A stretch of 30,841 bases of DNA, taken from a virus. Every line of letters starts with the position of its first letter. The first letter of the stretch is position 1. The position numbers and the translations under genes were made by a program. Below the pieces are notes generated by a model that saw only the letters and a program-made list of their open reading frames with translations, was not told the DNA's origin and did not search any database. Below are positions 21,397-29,569 of this stretch, piece by piece. The stretch is taken from the IMG/VR virus record IMGVR_UViG_3300001460_000113, positions 1 to 30,841 of that record, one strand, 5' to 3'.

Positions 21397-22398
21397 ATGG
21401 CTAAAGAAACAATTAATATCGGATCAAGTGCTAATGATGGTACAGGCGATACATTACGCACTAGTGGTCAAAAGATTAATTCAAACTTCACAGAGTTGTA
21501 CACTCTGGTGGGTGGTGGTGCTGCCGGCACATCAGCTTTAACTGATAGTGGTTTAGATATCATAGGGGCAAGTTTTAGAACCAAGATTGGTCATGTCGCT
21601 CCTGCTTCAGAAGTAAGTATTGACTTTCCTGATTCTGCTGGGATTGTAACCGTTAACACAGCATTACAAACTTTGACAAATAAGACTATGACTGGTCCTA
21701 TTCTTAACTCACCTATAATAACTACTCCTCAAATTCAAGACACAAGTGCAAATCATCAGTATGTGTTAGGAGTTAGTGAATTAGCAGCTGACAGAACAAT
21801 AACCTTACCATTGCTCACAGGTGCAGATGAGTTTACTTTCAACGCTCATACACAAACACTGACTAATAAAACTTTAACTACAGCTGTTGTGGATAGACCT
21901 AATATTCATGGCTTTTTAGGTGATTCAGCTGGTAATCCTATTATTAGTACTACAGCTACTTCATATGGTAAAACTACTAGCCGATTAAGAGTTCAGAACT
22001 CTGCTAGTGGTGATGTCACTCTCTCATCTGTTGGTGGCCAAACTCATATAGGTATGGTTGTTAATGGAAAAGGTAACAAGCCAGTTAAGTTTAGTAAGTA
22101 TGCAGCCAACTCACAAAGTATTGCAGCCGGTGCTACTATAGGAAGTGGCGGAACAGATATAACAGCTAGTATTATTCTAATCACAGGAAATGCTGGTGGA
22201 ACAATTACATTAAATGATGCTGTGGTTGCTGGAACAATACTACACGTTATTAGACAAGCAGGTTCAGGCACACAAACAATTACTCCAGGCAGTTTCCAAG
22301 CTGGGACTACTGTAAACTTTACAGCACATAAAACAGCAACTTTAATTTTTGATGGCACCAACTGGTACATGGTTGGCGGCACCGCAGTGATAGCATAA
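21397..22398 (+). CDS. Fibre-like virion protein
   Basis: 333 residues. The N-terminus (INIGSSANDGTGDTLRTSGQ, KINSNFTELYTLVGG) is a very common attachment module of phage fibre and structural proteins. Two QTLTNKT motifs with following T/V-rich strands and an Asn/Gly-rich beta C-terminus (ASIILITGNAGGTITLNDAV, LIFDGTNWYMVGGTAVIA) suggest a fibrous, trimeric beta-structured protein. It lies between the gp7-position gene and gp8, where T4 has no gene, so it may be a short fibre or decoration of the baseplate edge. No enzymatic motif seen. Confidence 0.7.
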   Translation: MAKETINIGSSANDGTGDTLRTSGQKINSNFTELYTLVGGGAAGTSALTDSGLDIIGASFRTKIGHVAPASEVSIDFPDSAGIVTVNTALQTLTNKTMTGPILNSPIITTPQIQDTSANHQYVLGVSELAADRTITLPLLTGADEFTFNAHTQTLTNKTLTTAVVDRPNIHGFLGDSAGNPIISTTATSYGKTTSRLRVQNSASGDVTLSSVGGQTHIGMVVNGKGNKPVKFSKYAANSQSIAAGATIGSGGTDITASIILITGNAGGTITLNDAVVAGTILHVIRQAGSGTQTITPGSFQAGTTVNFTAHKTATLIFDGTNWYMVGGTAVIA

Positions 22399-22410
22399 TA
22401 GGAAAAAACA

Positions 22411-23787
22411 ATGGGCGCTATAATTACAGATAAAATCAAAAGATCTTTTCTAACACAAGTGTTTGATGAGGCTACTGGTACCAAACTTGGTGATTCAAAT
22501 AATTACTATTATATCGGTGTGGGTCGGTCTAATCAATGGGGAGCCAGCGACGATGTGTTAGTTCAACCAGACTTTGATGAAAGAGAAGAACGACTATACA
22601 GATACTCAGCCCAGTCTATTAAGTCTATTGAAGCATTCTCTTTTGTCGTTCCTATTGTAAACTGGACAGCCAATACTCAGTATCTTCAATACAATGATAA
22701 TGTTGAAGGACAGCCTACTGGCTCTTCATACTATGTACGGACAGAAGATAACAATAACGTATATGTTTGTATTAGACAAGGTAAAGATACAGCAGGTGCT
22801 GGACAGGTGTCTACTGTTAAGCCTGATCATGTTAACACAGCTGTTCTAAAAGAAACAGACGGCTATGTTTGGAAATATCTGTATACCATATCAACTGCTG
22901 ATACAAACTTCTTTGTTACAGCAAATTATATGCCAGTTAAGATAGTCGATTCAGCAGCAGCTACTGATCCTTACTTTGGCCAATATACTATTCAAAACGC
23001 GGCTACTGCAGGTCAAATTATTGGATATCGAGTAACAGCTGTAGGTTCAGGATATGATAGCTCATCAACAAGTTTAAGTATTCATGGAGATGGTGCAAAC
23101 GCTAAGGCCTATCCAGTCATTAATACTGCGGGTCAGTTGATTGCAGTTGAAGTAGGAGAGAGCGCAGGAACTTCAAACTTAGCAACCTTTATGGGATCTG
23201 GATACAATGAAGCTAGTGTTAGAGTCACTTCGTCAAGCGGTTCAAGTGCAACAGTTGTACCAGTCTTTGCACATAAAAATGGCATTGGAAAGGACCCTCG
23301 AGAAGATCTACGGGCTACCGCAATGATGTTTCATATTAAACCAGAAGGTACAGTGAGCGACACATGGGTAACACAAAGTCAGGATTACAGACAAGTTGCT
23401 CTGTGGAGAAATCCAACTGACAGCGCTGGTGTCAAATTTACTGGTACCAGTGGCATAGTTGCCAAGCGGTTAAAGGTAACAGCTACTCTTGCATTTGGTG
23501 GATTGACTAACAACACATTAATAACAGGCGATAGTAATGCTCAGGCTTATTTAGACTTTATGCAAGACTCAACTGTCTGGTATCATCAAGATGATACTAC
23601 AGGATTTACACCATTTAGAGTTGGCGAGCCTATTTCAATTGGTGGCAACAACAGGACAGTTGGTGTACATAATGTTGTGTCAGATATAGATAGATTTAGT
23701 GGTGATTTGTATTTCATTAACAATGGAGCTGCACAACCACGAACTGCTGCGAGTACAGACGATATAAAATTAGTTATTCAGCTTTAA
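22411..23787 (+). CDS. 8: Baseplate wedge protein gp8
   Basis: 458 residues (T4 gp8 334). The gp8 core is seen at the N-terminus (GAIITDKIKRSFLTQVFDEA, NNYYYIGVGRSNQW, DEREERLYRYSAQSIKSIEA, FSFVVPIVNWTANTQYLQYN, NVYVCIRQG, KETDGYVWKYLYTISTADTN). The C-terminal part (DPREDLRATAMMFHIKPEGT, DYRQVALWRNPTDSAG) is also typical. Between them lies an inserted beta module with two G-S-G-Y units, at residues 212-215 and 262-265, comparable to the repeat module in gp53 of this phage. gp8 dimers form the outer wedge and contact gp7 and gp10. Start at ATG 22411 after a GGAAAA region. Confidence 0.85.
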   Translation: MGAIITDKIKRSFLTQVFDEATGTKLGDSNNYYYIGVGRSNQWGASDDVLVQPDFDEREERLYRYSAQSIKSIEAFSFVVPIVNWTANTQYLQYNDNVEGQPTGSSYYVRTEDNNNVYVCIRQGKDTAGAGQVSTVKPDHVNTAVLKETDGYVWKYLYTISTADTNFFVTANYMPVKIVDSAAATDPYFGQYTIQNAATAGQIIGYRVTAVGSGYDSSSTSLSIHGDGANAKAYPVINTAGQLIAVEVGESAGTSNLATFMGSGYNEASVRVTSSSGSSATVVPVFAHKNGIGKDPREDLRATAMMFHIKPEGTVSDTWVTQSQDYRQVALWRNPTDSAGVKFTGTSGIVAKRLKVTATLAFGGLTNNTLITGDSNAQAYLDFMQDSTVWYHQDDTTGFTPFRVGEPISIGGNNRTVGVHNVVSDIDRFSGDLYFINNGAAQPRTAASTDDIKLVIQL

Positions 23788-23797
23788 GGACTAGACA

Positions 23798-26758
23798 ATG
23801 GCGACTAATGTAACAAGTACAACATTCTTGAGCGAGTATGATGATGACTTTAGAGATAGTGATCATTACCACCGCGTCCTATTTAATAACGGTAGAGCAT
23901 TACAAGCCCGTGAACTTACACAAATGCAAACTATCATTCAGAAGGAAGTTGAAAGACTTGCTAAGTTTGTAGTTTCAGAAGGATCAATTTTTAACAATTC
24001 AGGAACTTTGGCGTCGGGTACTAATGCTGCTTCGTATACATATTTTCAGGTAGCAGCATTGCCCTCAGGATACGCAGGCTTCAAAGGTACTGAAGTTAAT
24101 TTTAATAATACTGTATTTGCAACAGTCAAGGCTATTGTTCCTGATAATACAGCGTCAGCTACACCTCCTGGTACTGTCATCGTACGTATGACTAAAGGTA
24201 ATGGAGCGGCTGGATCAATATCTTCAGATACTAGTGCACCAAATACATTTGTTAAAAATACAACATTAACTATCAATGGCCAATCTGCAACTGTATTAAA
24301 CACTAGCACAGCTGTGGGTAATTCTTCATTGATCGAGACTCCAGCGTTTGACACATATGCAGCTGGCCATCTAATAACAACAGAAGCACAAACACTTGTT
24401 TTAAATGCAACCAGTAAACTATTTACTGGTATTGTAGGATTTAAAGTATCGGAACAAATATTCACTGCTAGTGATGATGTAGCGTTGTTTGACAACTCAG
24501 GATCAACTCCCAACTTAACTTCACCAGGTGCCGATCGTTTAAAAATTACATTAGTCTTGACAAAGAAAGCAGATACAACTATAGATGATACTTTTTATGA
24601 AGTATTTAAAATAGTAAATGGAGCCGCTACACTTTTAAAAACATCTGATCAAACCCTTGGTAAAATTAATGAAGTTGTGTCAGCACGAACAGAAAGTATC
24701 ACTGGTAACTTTGTTGAACAAAAATCAGGTGGTATGTATGATCTAACTGTTGTTGCAGATAGTGCATCTGCTAATTTTCTTTCTATGGAAATTTCAAGTG
24801 GTACAGCATTTATTAACGGTAATCGGATCGAGAGAGATTATAATGTACCGTTTAGAATACGTAAGCCCAACGATGTTAGCAATACATCTAACTTAACTTC
24901 AGTATCAGGTGAGATCATAGCTGCAAAGTATGGTAATTATTTCTTATCCACTGAGGCAGCTACATTTGGAATGATTAGCAGATTTGCAGATTCATATGGT
25001 CACATATCTTTGTTTAGTGCTATCAACAGAGGTGGTTCTATTATTGGTGAAGCAAGAGTTAGAAACCTAGATAAGTTTGGTTCTGATTATAGAACTCATG
25101 TATTTGATGTTAAAATGAACGCTAGCCAATCATTGGGTTCGGTTAGATCAATTGGTATTGACGCTGACAATTACGCAAACCTAAAAACAGTTGGTGGTGA
25201 ATATGCTGTCTTTGATAAAGATGAGAACAATTTATTATTCCCATTAAAAAAATTGAGAGCCAATGCTGCTGATAATGTATCGATGACTGTTCAGCATGTT
25301 ATTACTGGTACTAAATCAGGAGCAACAACATCGGTTACAGCAACCACAGGAACTACTTTTAATGATGTTGAACAGTGGATCTACAGTGTAGATAGTAGTG
25401 GAGCATTAACAGCTCCCGTAACTATTACATCAGGTGGTGCTGGAGCATCTAGTGCTGTTATAGGGAGTGTTCCTGATGGAGCGTTTACTCTGCTAGCGTA
25501 TGAAACATATCCAGCAAGCTCAGTACAAAGAATAGAAAAGACTCTTACTCCTGCAGATGGTACTTACCAAGTTGATTCTAGCTTAACTCCAGTAGGTGGT
25601 GTGGTTACATTATCAAAGACAGATATTTTCCAAATCAATGCCATCTATGATGATGCGACTGGTGAGAATATAACATATAAGTATAATGTTGATAATGGCC
25701 AGAGAGACAACTATTATGATGCTGGTAGAGCGACACTTAAATCTGGTGTAACTGCTCCAGCTGGAAATGTCTACGCAGAGTACAATTTCTTTACACACGA
25801 TGCAGTATCGTCTAATAAAATTGGATACTTTGATGCACAATCATATGTAGGAATCTCATATGACCAGATTCCACACTTTTATTCTAACACAGGCGATGTC
25901 TATAGATTATCCGATGTAATCGATATACGACCTATGAAGAATCCATCAACTGGTAAATTCAGCGGTGGTGTCTCTCGAGTACAGCCTCTACCTAGAAATA
26001 ATGACACATTAACAGTTGGCACTGCTCAATATTGGAATCCAAGAATAGATGCCATATCAATTGGACCAAATGGATCACTACAATATCATCAGGGTGTTCC
26101 AGCCAATGTACCTAGCTACCCTTCTAGTGTCCCTCCTGAAAATATGGTGTTGCACAATGTGTTGATGCATCCATATACATTAAACCAAAATGATGTTAGT
26201 ATAAAAACTATTAACAATCGTGGGTATAAAATGTCTGATCTCAGAAGGATGGATGAAAGAATATTAGGACTAGAAGAATTTGCAACCTTGACAGCAACCG
26301 AAGCTTCACTAGCAAGTTTACAAGTCATTGATCCAACTACTAACGCTATCAGAATGACCCAGGGATTATCTGGAGATGGCTTTTTTGGACCCGAGCAAGC
26401 TGATTACGGAGATAACGATTATCGTGGTTGGGCTTATGGAGGTTTGTTAACACCACAGAAGATGATGCGTGGAATTGGTCTTACTTACGATTCAGATGCA
26501 TCACTAAATACTACAGTTATAAAAGGTAATACAATCTGGCCGGCATATACAGAAGAAGTTGCTGATTTCAGCCAGCCTGTTGCTACTCAGTTTGAAAATG
26601 TAAATCAGTTTGAAAATACAACTCATGTTGCTTCTGGTCTAATAGTACCAGAAGGTGATTATTTCACAATTAGAAGAAAGAAAGATCAACATTATGTATC
26701 GTCTTCTAGCGCAACATTAGTACCAGTTGGTACTGTAGAAATAACTTCGCAGACGTAG
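23798..26758 (+). CDS. Large DUF4815 baseplate/fibre-connecting protein
   Basis: 986 residues. The N-terminus (YDDDFRDSDHYHRVLFNNGR, ALQARELTQMQTIIQKEVER) has the DUF4815 signature of large virion proteins in marine T4-like phages: a conserved opening, a long GR-L-Q-A-R-E-L-T-Q helix, then beta domains. The middle contains many Ser/Thr/Gly-rich strands. Residues about 690-860 (DVYRLSDVIDIRPMKNPSTG, YWNPRIDAISIGPNGSLQY, MSDLRRMDERILGLEEF) form the conserved C-terminal part. In gene order it follows gp8, where T4 has gp9 and gp10, so it probably plays the fibre-socket or wedge-pin role. That equivalence is positional inference. Confidence 0.75.
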   Translation: MATNVTSTTFLSEYDDDFRDSDHYHRVLFNNGRALQARELTQMQTIIQKEVERLAKFVVSEGSIFNNSGTLASGTNAASYTYFQVAALPSGYAGFKGTEVNFNNTVFATVKAIVPDNTASATPPGTVIVRMTKGNGAAGSISSDTSAPNTFVKNTTLTINGQSATVLNTSTAVGNSSLIETPAFDTYAAGHLITTEAQTLVLNATSKLFTGIVGFKVSEQIFTASDDVALFDNSGSTPNLTSPGADRLKITLVLTKKADTTIDDTFYEVFKIVNGAATLLKTSDQTLGKINEVVSARTESITGNFVEQKSGGMYDLTVVADSASANFLSMEISSGTAFINGNRIERDYNVPFRIRKPNDVSNTSNLTSVSGEIIAAKYGNYFLSTEAATFGMISRFADSYGHISLFSAINRGGSIIGEARVRNLDKFGSDYRTHVFDVKMNASQSLGSVRSIGIDADNYANLKTVGGEYAVFDKDENNLLFPLKKLRANAADNVSMTVQHVITGTKSGATTSVTATTGTTFNDVEQWIYSVDSSGALTAPVTITSGGAGASSAVIGSVPDGAFTLLAYETYPASSVQRIEKTLTPADGTYQVDSSLTPVGGVVTLSKTDIFQINAIYDDATGENITYKYNVDNGQRDNYYDAGRATLKSGVTAPAGNVYAEYNFFTHDAVSSNKIGYFDAQSYVGISYDQIPHFYSNTGDVYRLSDVIDIRPMKNPSTGKFSGGVSRVQPLPRNNDTLTVGTAQYWNPRIDAISIGPNGSLQYHQGVPANVPSYPSSVPPENMVLHNVLMHPYTLNQNDVSIKTINNRGYKMSDLRRMDERILGLEEFATLTATEASLASLQVIDPTTNAIRMTQGLSGDGFFGPEQADYGDNDYRGWAYGGLLTPQKMMRGIGLTYDSDASLNTTVIKGNTIWPAYTEEVADFSQPVATQFENVNQFENTTHVASGLIVPEGDYFTIRRKKDQHYVSSSSATLVPVGTVEITSQT

Positions 26759-26770
26759 GAAAATAGAAAC

Positions 26771-27634
26771 ATGGCTTATCAAACAAGAACAAGAGATACA
26801 ACAGAAGTCGCTACACTAGGGTATGACCCTATTCCGTTGCACCGACCTAAGTTTATTTACTTTGAGTTTACAGGCCTGAGACCTTCAGTCCCTCATTGGA
26901 TGTTTTTTGGTGGAAAAGAAATAACTAACTTTGTAAACACAAGCTATACTCGAGCTAACTTTGACGCAGCAGGAAGAAATTCTGCTCTGAAAGAGCCTGG
27001 TGAGCAGTTTGTAAATGCTACGCAATTTCCAACTGGTGGTGGTTTAGCATATGGTGGAGCAACGGCTGCAGGCGGTGCTTCTGCTCCTTTATTCTCATCA
27101 GCCAATGGCATAATAAAAGGTGTGTTCTATCTACAAAGTAATGCTACTTACAACTGGTCAATCAACACAAGTGGTACTGAGCTTATGGTTAAAGATACCT
27201 TATCTATTGAAAAAGAAAACGCACTATCCCTCGGAACAGCTTTGTTTAAAGGTATAGGTCAGTATGAAAATTATTGGCAGTGGACTGGCCAAGAAACTTA
27301 TGAAGAGTGGGTAGAACCTGCGCGAGATATTTCAAGTGGTGGTAGTGGAAATAGTAATGGTAATGATAATGATTTATTTACTACTGTAGGAGCATTTAAC
27401 GGCGAGGCATGGATTTATACTACAACAAATAACCGTACCGGAGATCAAACCAAGACAGCGTCACAAGCTAAAAATCAATCGGGGGGTCTTGCTGGATCAT
27501 TTGCTGAGATTGGATCCAAACGCAAAAAGGTAGTAGAAACAAAAAATACTAGCAGCAAGCATTCGCATAAGGTTACCTCAATAGCCCAAAGTAGTAAGAG
27601 TTCTGATTACGATTGGGACGATCTCTTTGGATAA
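26771..27634 (+). CDS. Virion protein of the fibre-attachment cluster
   Basis: 287 residues, 12 nt after the DUF4815 gene. The segment FIYFEFTGLRPSVPHWMFFG, GKEITNFVNTSYTR, GIIKGVFYLQSNATYNW and YEEWVEPARDIS resembles the domain that follows DUF4815 in single long proteins of other marine T4-like phages, from memory. The region between 215 and 287 is low-complexity: Ser/Asn/Lys-rich with SGGSGNSNGNDNDLF and KKVVETKNTSSKHSHKV, ending in the acidic-aromatic SDYDWDDLFG. That tail could be a docking peptide. The function is structural by context only. Confidence 0.65.
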   Translation: MAYQTRTRDTTEVATLGYDPIPLHRPKFIYFEFTGLRPSVPHWMFFGGKEITNFVNTSYTRANFDAAGRNSALKEPGEQFVNATQFPTGGGLAYGGATAAGGASAPLFSSANGIIKGVFYLQSNATYNWSINTSGTELMVKDTLSIEKENALSLGTALFKGIGQYENYWQWTGQETYEEWVEPARDISSGGSGNSNGNDNDLFTTVGAFNGEAWIYTTTNNRTGDQTKTASQAKNQSGGLAGSFAEIGSKRKKVVETKNTSSKHSHKVTSIAQSSKSSDYDWDDLFG

Positions 27635-27665
27635 GAATGTATAGAAAACAAATGGAATTAGTCAT

Positions 27666-29354
27666 ATGACAGCAGCATTACAATTAGCGCAACAAGCTAA
27701 CCCAACAGCACAGACTTTTGTTGTTGATGAGGCTTCGGTCTTAACTGGAATTGGAATATTTTTTGCGACAGTGAGCAGCACTTATCCAATTACTCTTGAA
27801 CTAAGACCTACATCAGAAGGTGGGTTGCCGTCAAGTAAAAGATATATTCCAGGTACAAGAATTGTAGCAGGACCAGGAACAAGTAGCTCGATCACAGGAG
27901 CTACAACAAGTACAACTACATTTTATTCATCACCTCCTGAATTTAAATTTGAATTTGAAGAGCCAGTATATGTCCCAGCAAATACTCTAGTGTCTTTTGT
28001 TCTTTACACTTCTGCGCCAGCTGGTGAATACCAAGTCTATACAGCAAAGTCTCTTAAATACAAGTTTGGTAAACAGACTGCTATCTATACACAATCTACA
28101 TCTACAGAACGAGGAGCTTTCTTTGGATCTTCTAATGGAACCTCATGGGAAGCAGATAATACAAAAGATGTGACGTTTAATGCATATAGAGCTCAGTTCT
28201 CTACTACAGCACATGGTAAGGCAGTATTAAATGCAGATAATCCTCCTTATAAAAAATTATCTGAAACTATTAGTCAAGATGGTCTTGGTAAGTATAGCTT
28301 TGATCCTTTATTATTTGCTGCGGCTAGTACTAGTGTTAGAGTCAGGCATCCAGGACATGGTTTCCAATCTGGAGATAAAGTATCGCTTATATCGGATGGT
28401 GTCAATAGCTTTGCAACAGGTGGGACTGTTAACGGTGTCAAAGGTAGTAGTATATTAGGTACCAGAACTCTTACTGCAGCCGATCCATTTGGATATACAT
28501 TTACAATGGATTCAGCAGCCGATTCATCTATTAGAGCTGGTGGTACTGGTCTTATGGCTAACGAAAATTATGTAATGAATGAACTGTTATTGTCATTGCC
28601 ATATTCAACTCCTTCACAGACTAACATATCCACTAAAGCAGAGCTGACAACTTCAAAGGGGTTTGCTGGTAGTGAGACTGCATATCAAACAACATCAAAT
28701 ATTGCTGTTAAGCATGATGTATTAACAAGATTAAAAGATCCTCATTTGATAGCAACGGCTGCAAACGAAACCCATAGGTTAAGTGGTAATCCTTCTTCAA
28801 AATTTACTGTTAGTATGTGGACAGATAATGCCAACGTCGCTCCTTATATTAATGTAGGAGCTTCTCATTTAACTACATTACAATGGTTAGTTGATTATCA
28901 GGATTCTGATTCATACGCTGGACCTGGCACAAGAAATGTTATTAGTACTGTTGACTATGTTGCAGAGACAAGTGCTAATGGAGGTACGACAGCTGGTAAA
29001 CACATCTCGGTTCCATATCAGTTAGAAAACTCATCCACGTCTATCGTAGTTATGATGGATGTTAATAGACCAGTAAATGCAGACTTTTCAGTTTGGTTTA
29101 GAACTGCTAATAGTGCAGATGAAACAACTGCTTTGGAAGATCAAACCTGGACAGAATTTAGCAAGACAGCTAAATTAAGTGGAGGTAAAACATATTCAGA
29201 AATATCTGCAAGCGACACTGATATAAAAGAGTACCAGTTTGATGTATATGCCTTGGATGCTTTTGATGAATATCAAATTAAGATTACAATGAACACACTT
29301 AGAGAATCATTTCCTCCAGTATTCACTAATATGAGAATTGTTGCTACATCATGA
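27666..29354 (+). CDS. Virion protein with NPTAQTF module, fibre cluster
   Basis: 562 residues. It opens with NPTAQTFVVDEASVLTGIGI, FFATVSSTYPITLELRPTSE and PSSKRYIPGTRI, a module commonly found late in large DUF4815-containing virion proteins of marine T4-like phages. Here it starts a separate gene. The rest is beta-rich (FEEPVYVPANTLVSFVLYTS, HGFQSGDKVSLISDGVNSFA, YEYQ-like strands and a C-terminal EYQIKITMNTLRESFPPVFT, NMRIVATS). It is probably a baseplate rim or fibre-binding component. The start has no clear Shine-Dalgarno; a 10-codon frame at 27637-27669 overlaps it. Its TGA overlaps the next ATG. Confidence 0.68.
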   Translation: MTAALQLAQQANPTAQTFVVDEASVLTGIGIFFATVSSTYPITLELRPTSEGGLPSSKRYIPGTRIVAGPGTSSSITGATTSTTTFYSSPPEFKFEFEEPVYVPANTLVSFVLYTSAPAGEYQVYTAKSLKYKFGKQTAIYTQSTSTERGAFFGSSNGTSWEADNTKDVTFNAYRAQFSTTAHGKAVLNADNPPYKKLSETISQDGLGKYSFDPLLFAAASTSVRVRHPGHGFQSGDKVSLISDGVNSFATGGTVNGVKGSSILGTRTLTAADPFGYTFTMDSAADSSIRAGGTGLMANENYVMNELLLSLPYSTPSQTNISTKAELTTSKGFAGSETAYQTTSNIAVKHDVLTRLKDPHLIATAANETHRLSGNPSSKFTVSMWTDNANVAPYINVGASHLTTLQWLVDYQDSDSYAGPGTRNVISTVDYVAETSANGGTTAGKHISVPYQLENSSTSIVVMMDVNRPVNADFSVWFRTANSADETTALEDQTWTEFSKTAKLSGGKTYSEISASDTDIKEYQFDVYALDAFDEYQIKITMNTLRESFPPVFTNMRIVATS

Positions 29355-29569
29355 TAAGAAAATTAATGCCTGTTCAAGATCATCCAGATCTTGCGAGAGA
29401 TACAACAACTGGCATGATAGTTAATATAAATAAGGACAAGCATAGACAGCATATTGATATGATTGAACGAATAGTAAAAGATAAACAAGAGATAACTGAT
29501 TTAAAATCTCAAGTTCAGAATATGGAAAAGATGTTGCACAAATTATTAGAGAACGGTTCAAATGGCTAA
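29351..29569 (+). CDS. Short coiled-coil protein between fibre genes
   Basis: 72 residues. The start ATG overlaps the previous TGA (ATGA) and the end overlaps the next gene by 8 nt (ATGGCTAA). The N-terminus LMPVQDHPDLARDTTTGMIV, NINKDKHRQH is followed by a strong heptad-type helix (residues about 35-67: IERIVKDKQEITDLKSQVQN, MEKMLHKLLENG), which predicts an oligomeric coiled coil. Similar small proteins occur between fibre genes of marine T4-like phages; a linker or fibre-assembly role is inferred from context only. Confidence 0.72.
   Translation: MIRKLMPVQDHPDLARDTTTGMIVNINKDKHRQHIDMIERIVKDKQEITDLKSQVQNMEKMLHKLLENGSNG
29425..29432 (+). promoter_or_regulatory. Internal TATAAATA, possible late promoter for last fibre gene
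   Basis: An exact TATAAATA lies inside the 72-residue coiled-coil gene, 129 nt before the fibre start at 29562. The spacing is much longer than for the other late promoters, and the octamer can occur by chance in coding A+T-rich DNA (it encodes NINK). Confidence 0.35.

Noticed and set aside
22044-22484. Minus-strand frame of 146 codons over the fibre and gp8 junction
   Set aside because: Antisense to two supported late genes and crossing their junction; no start signals.
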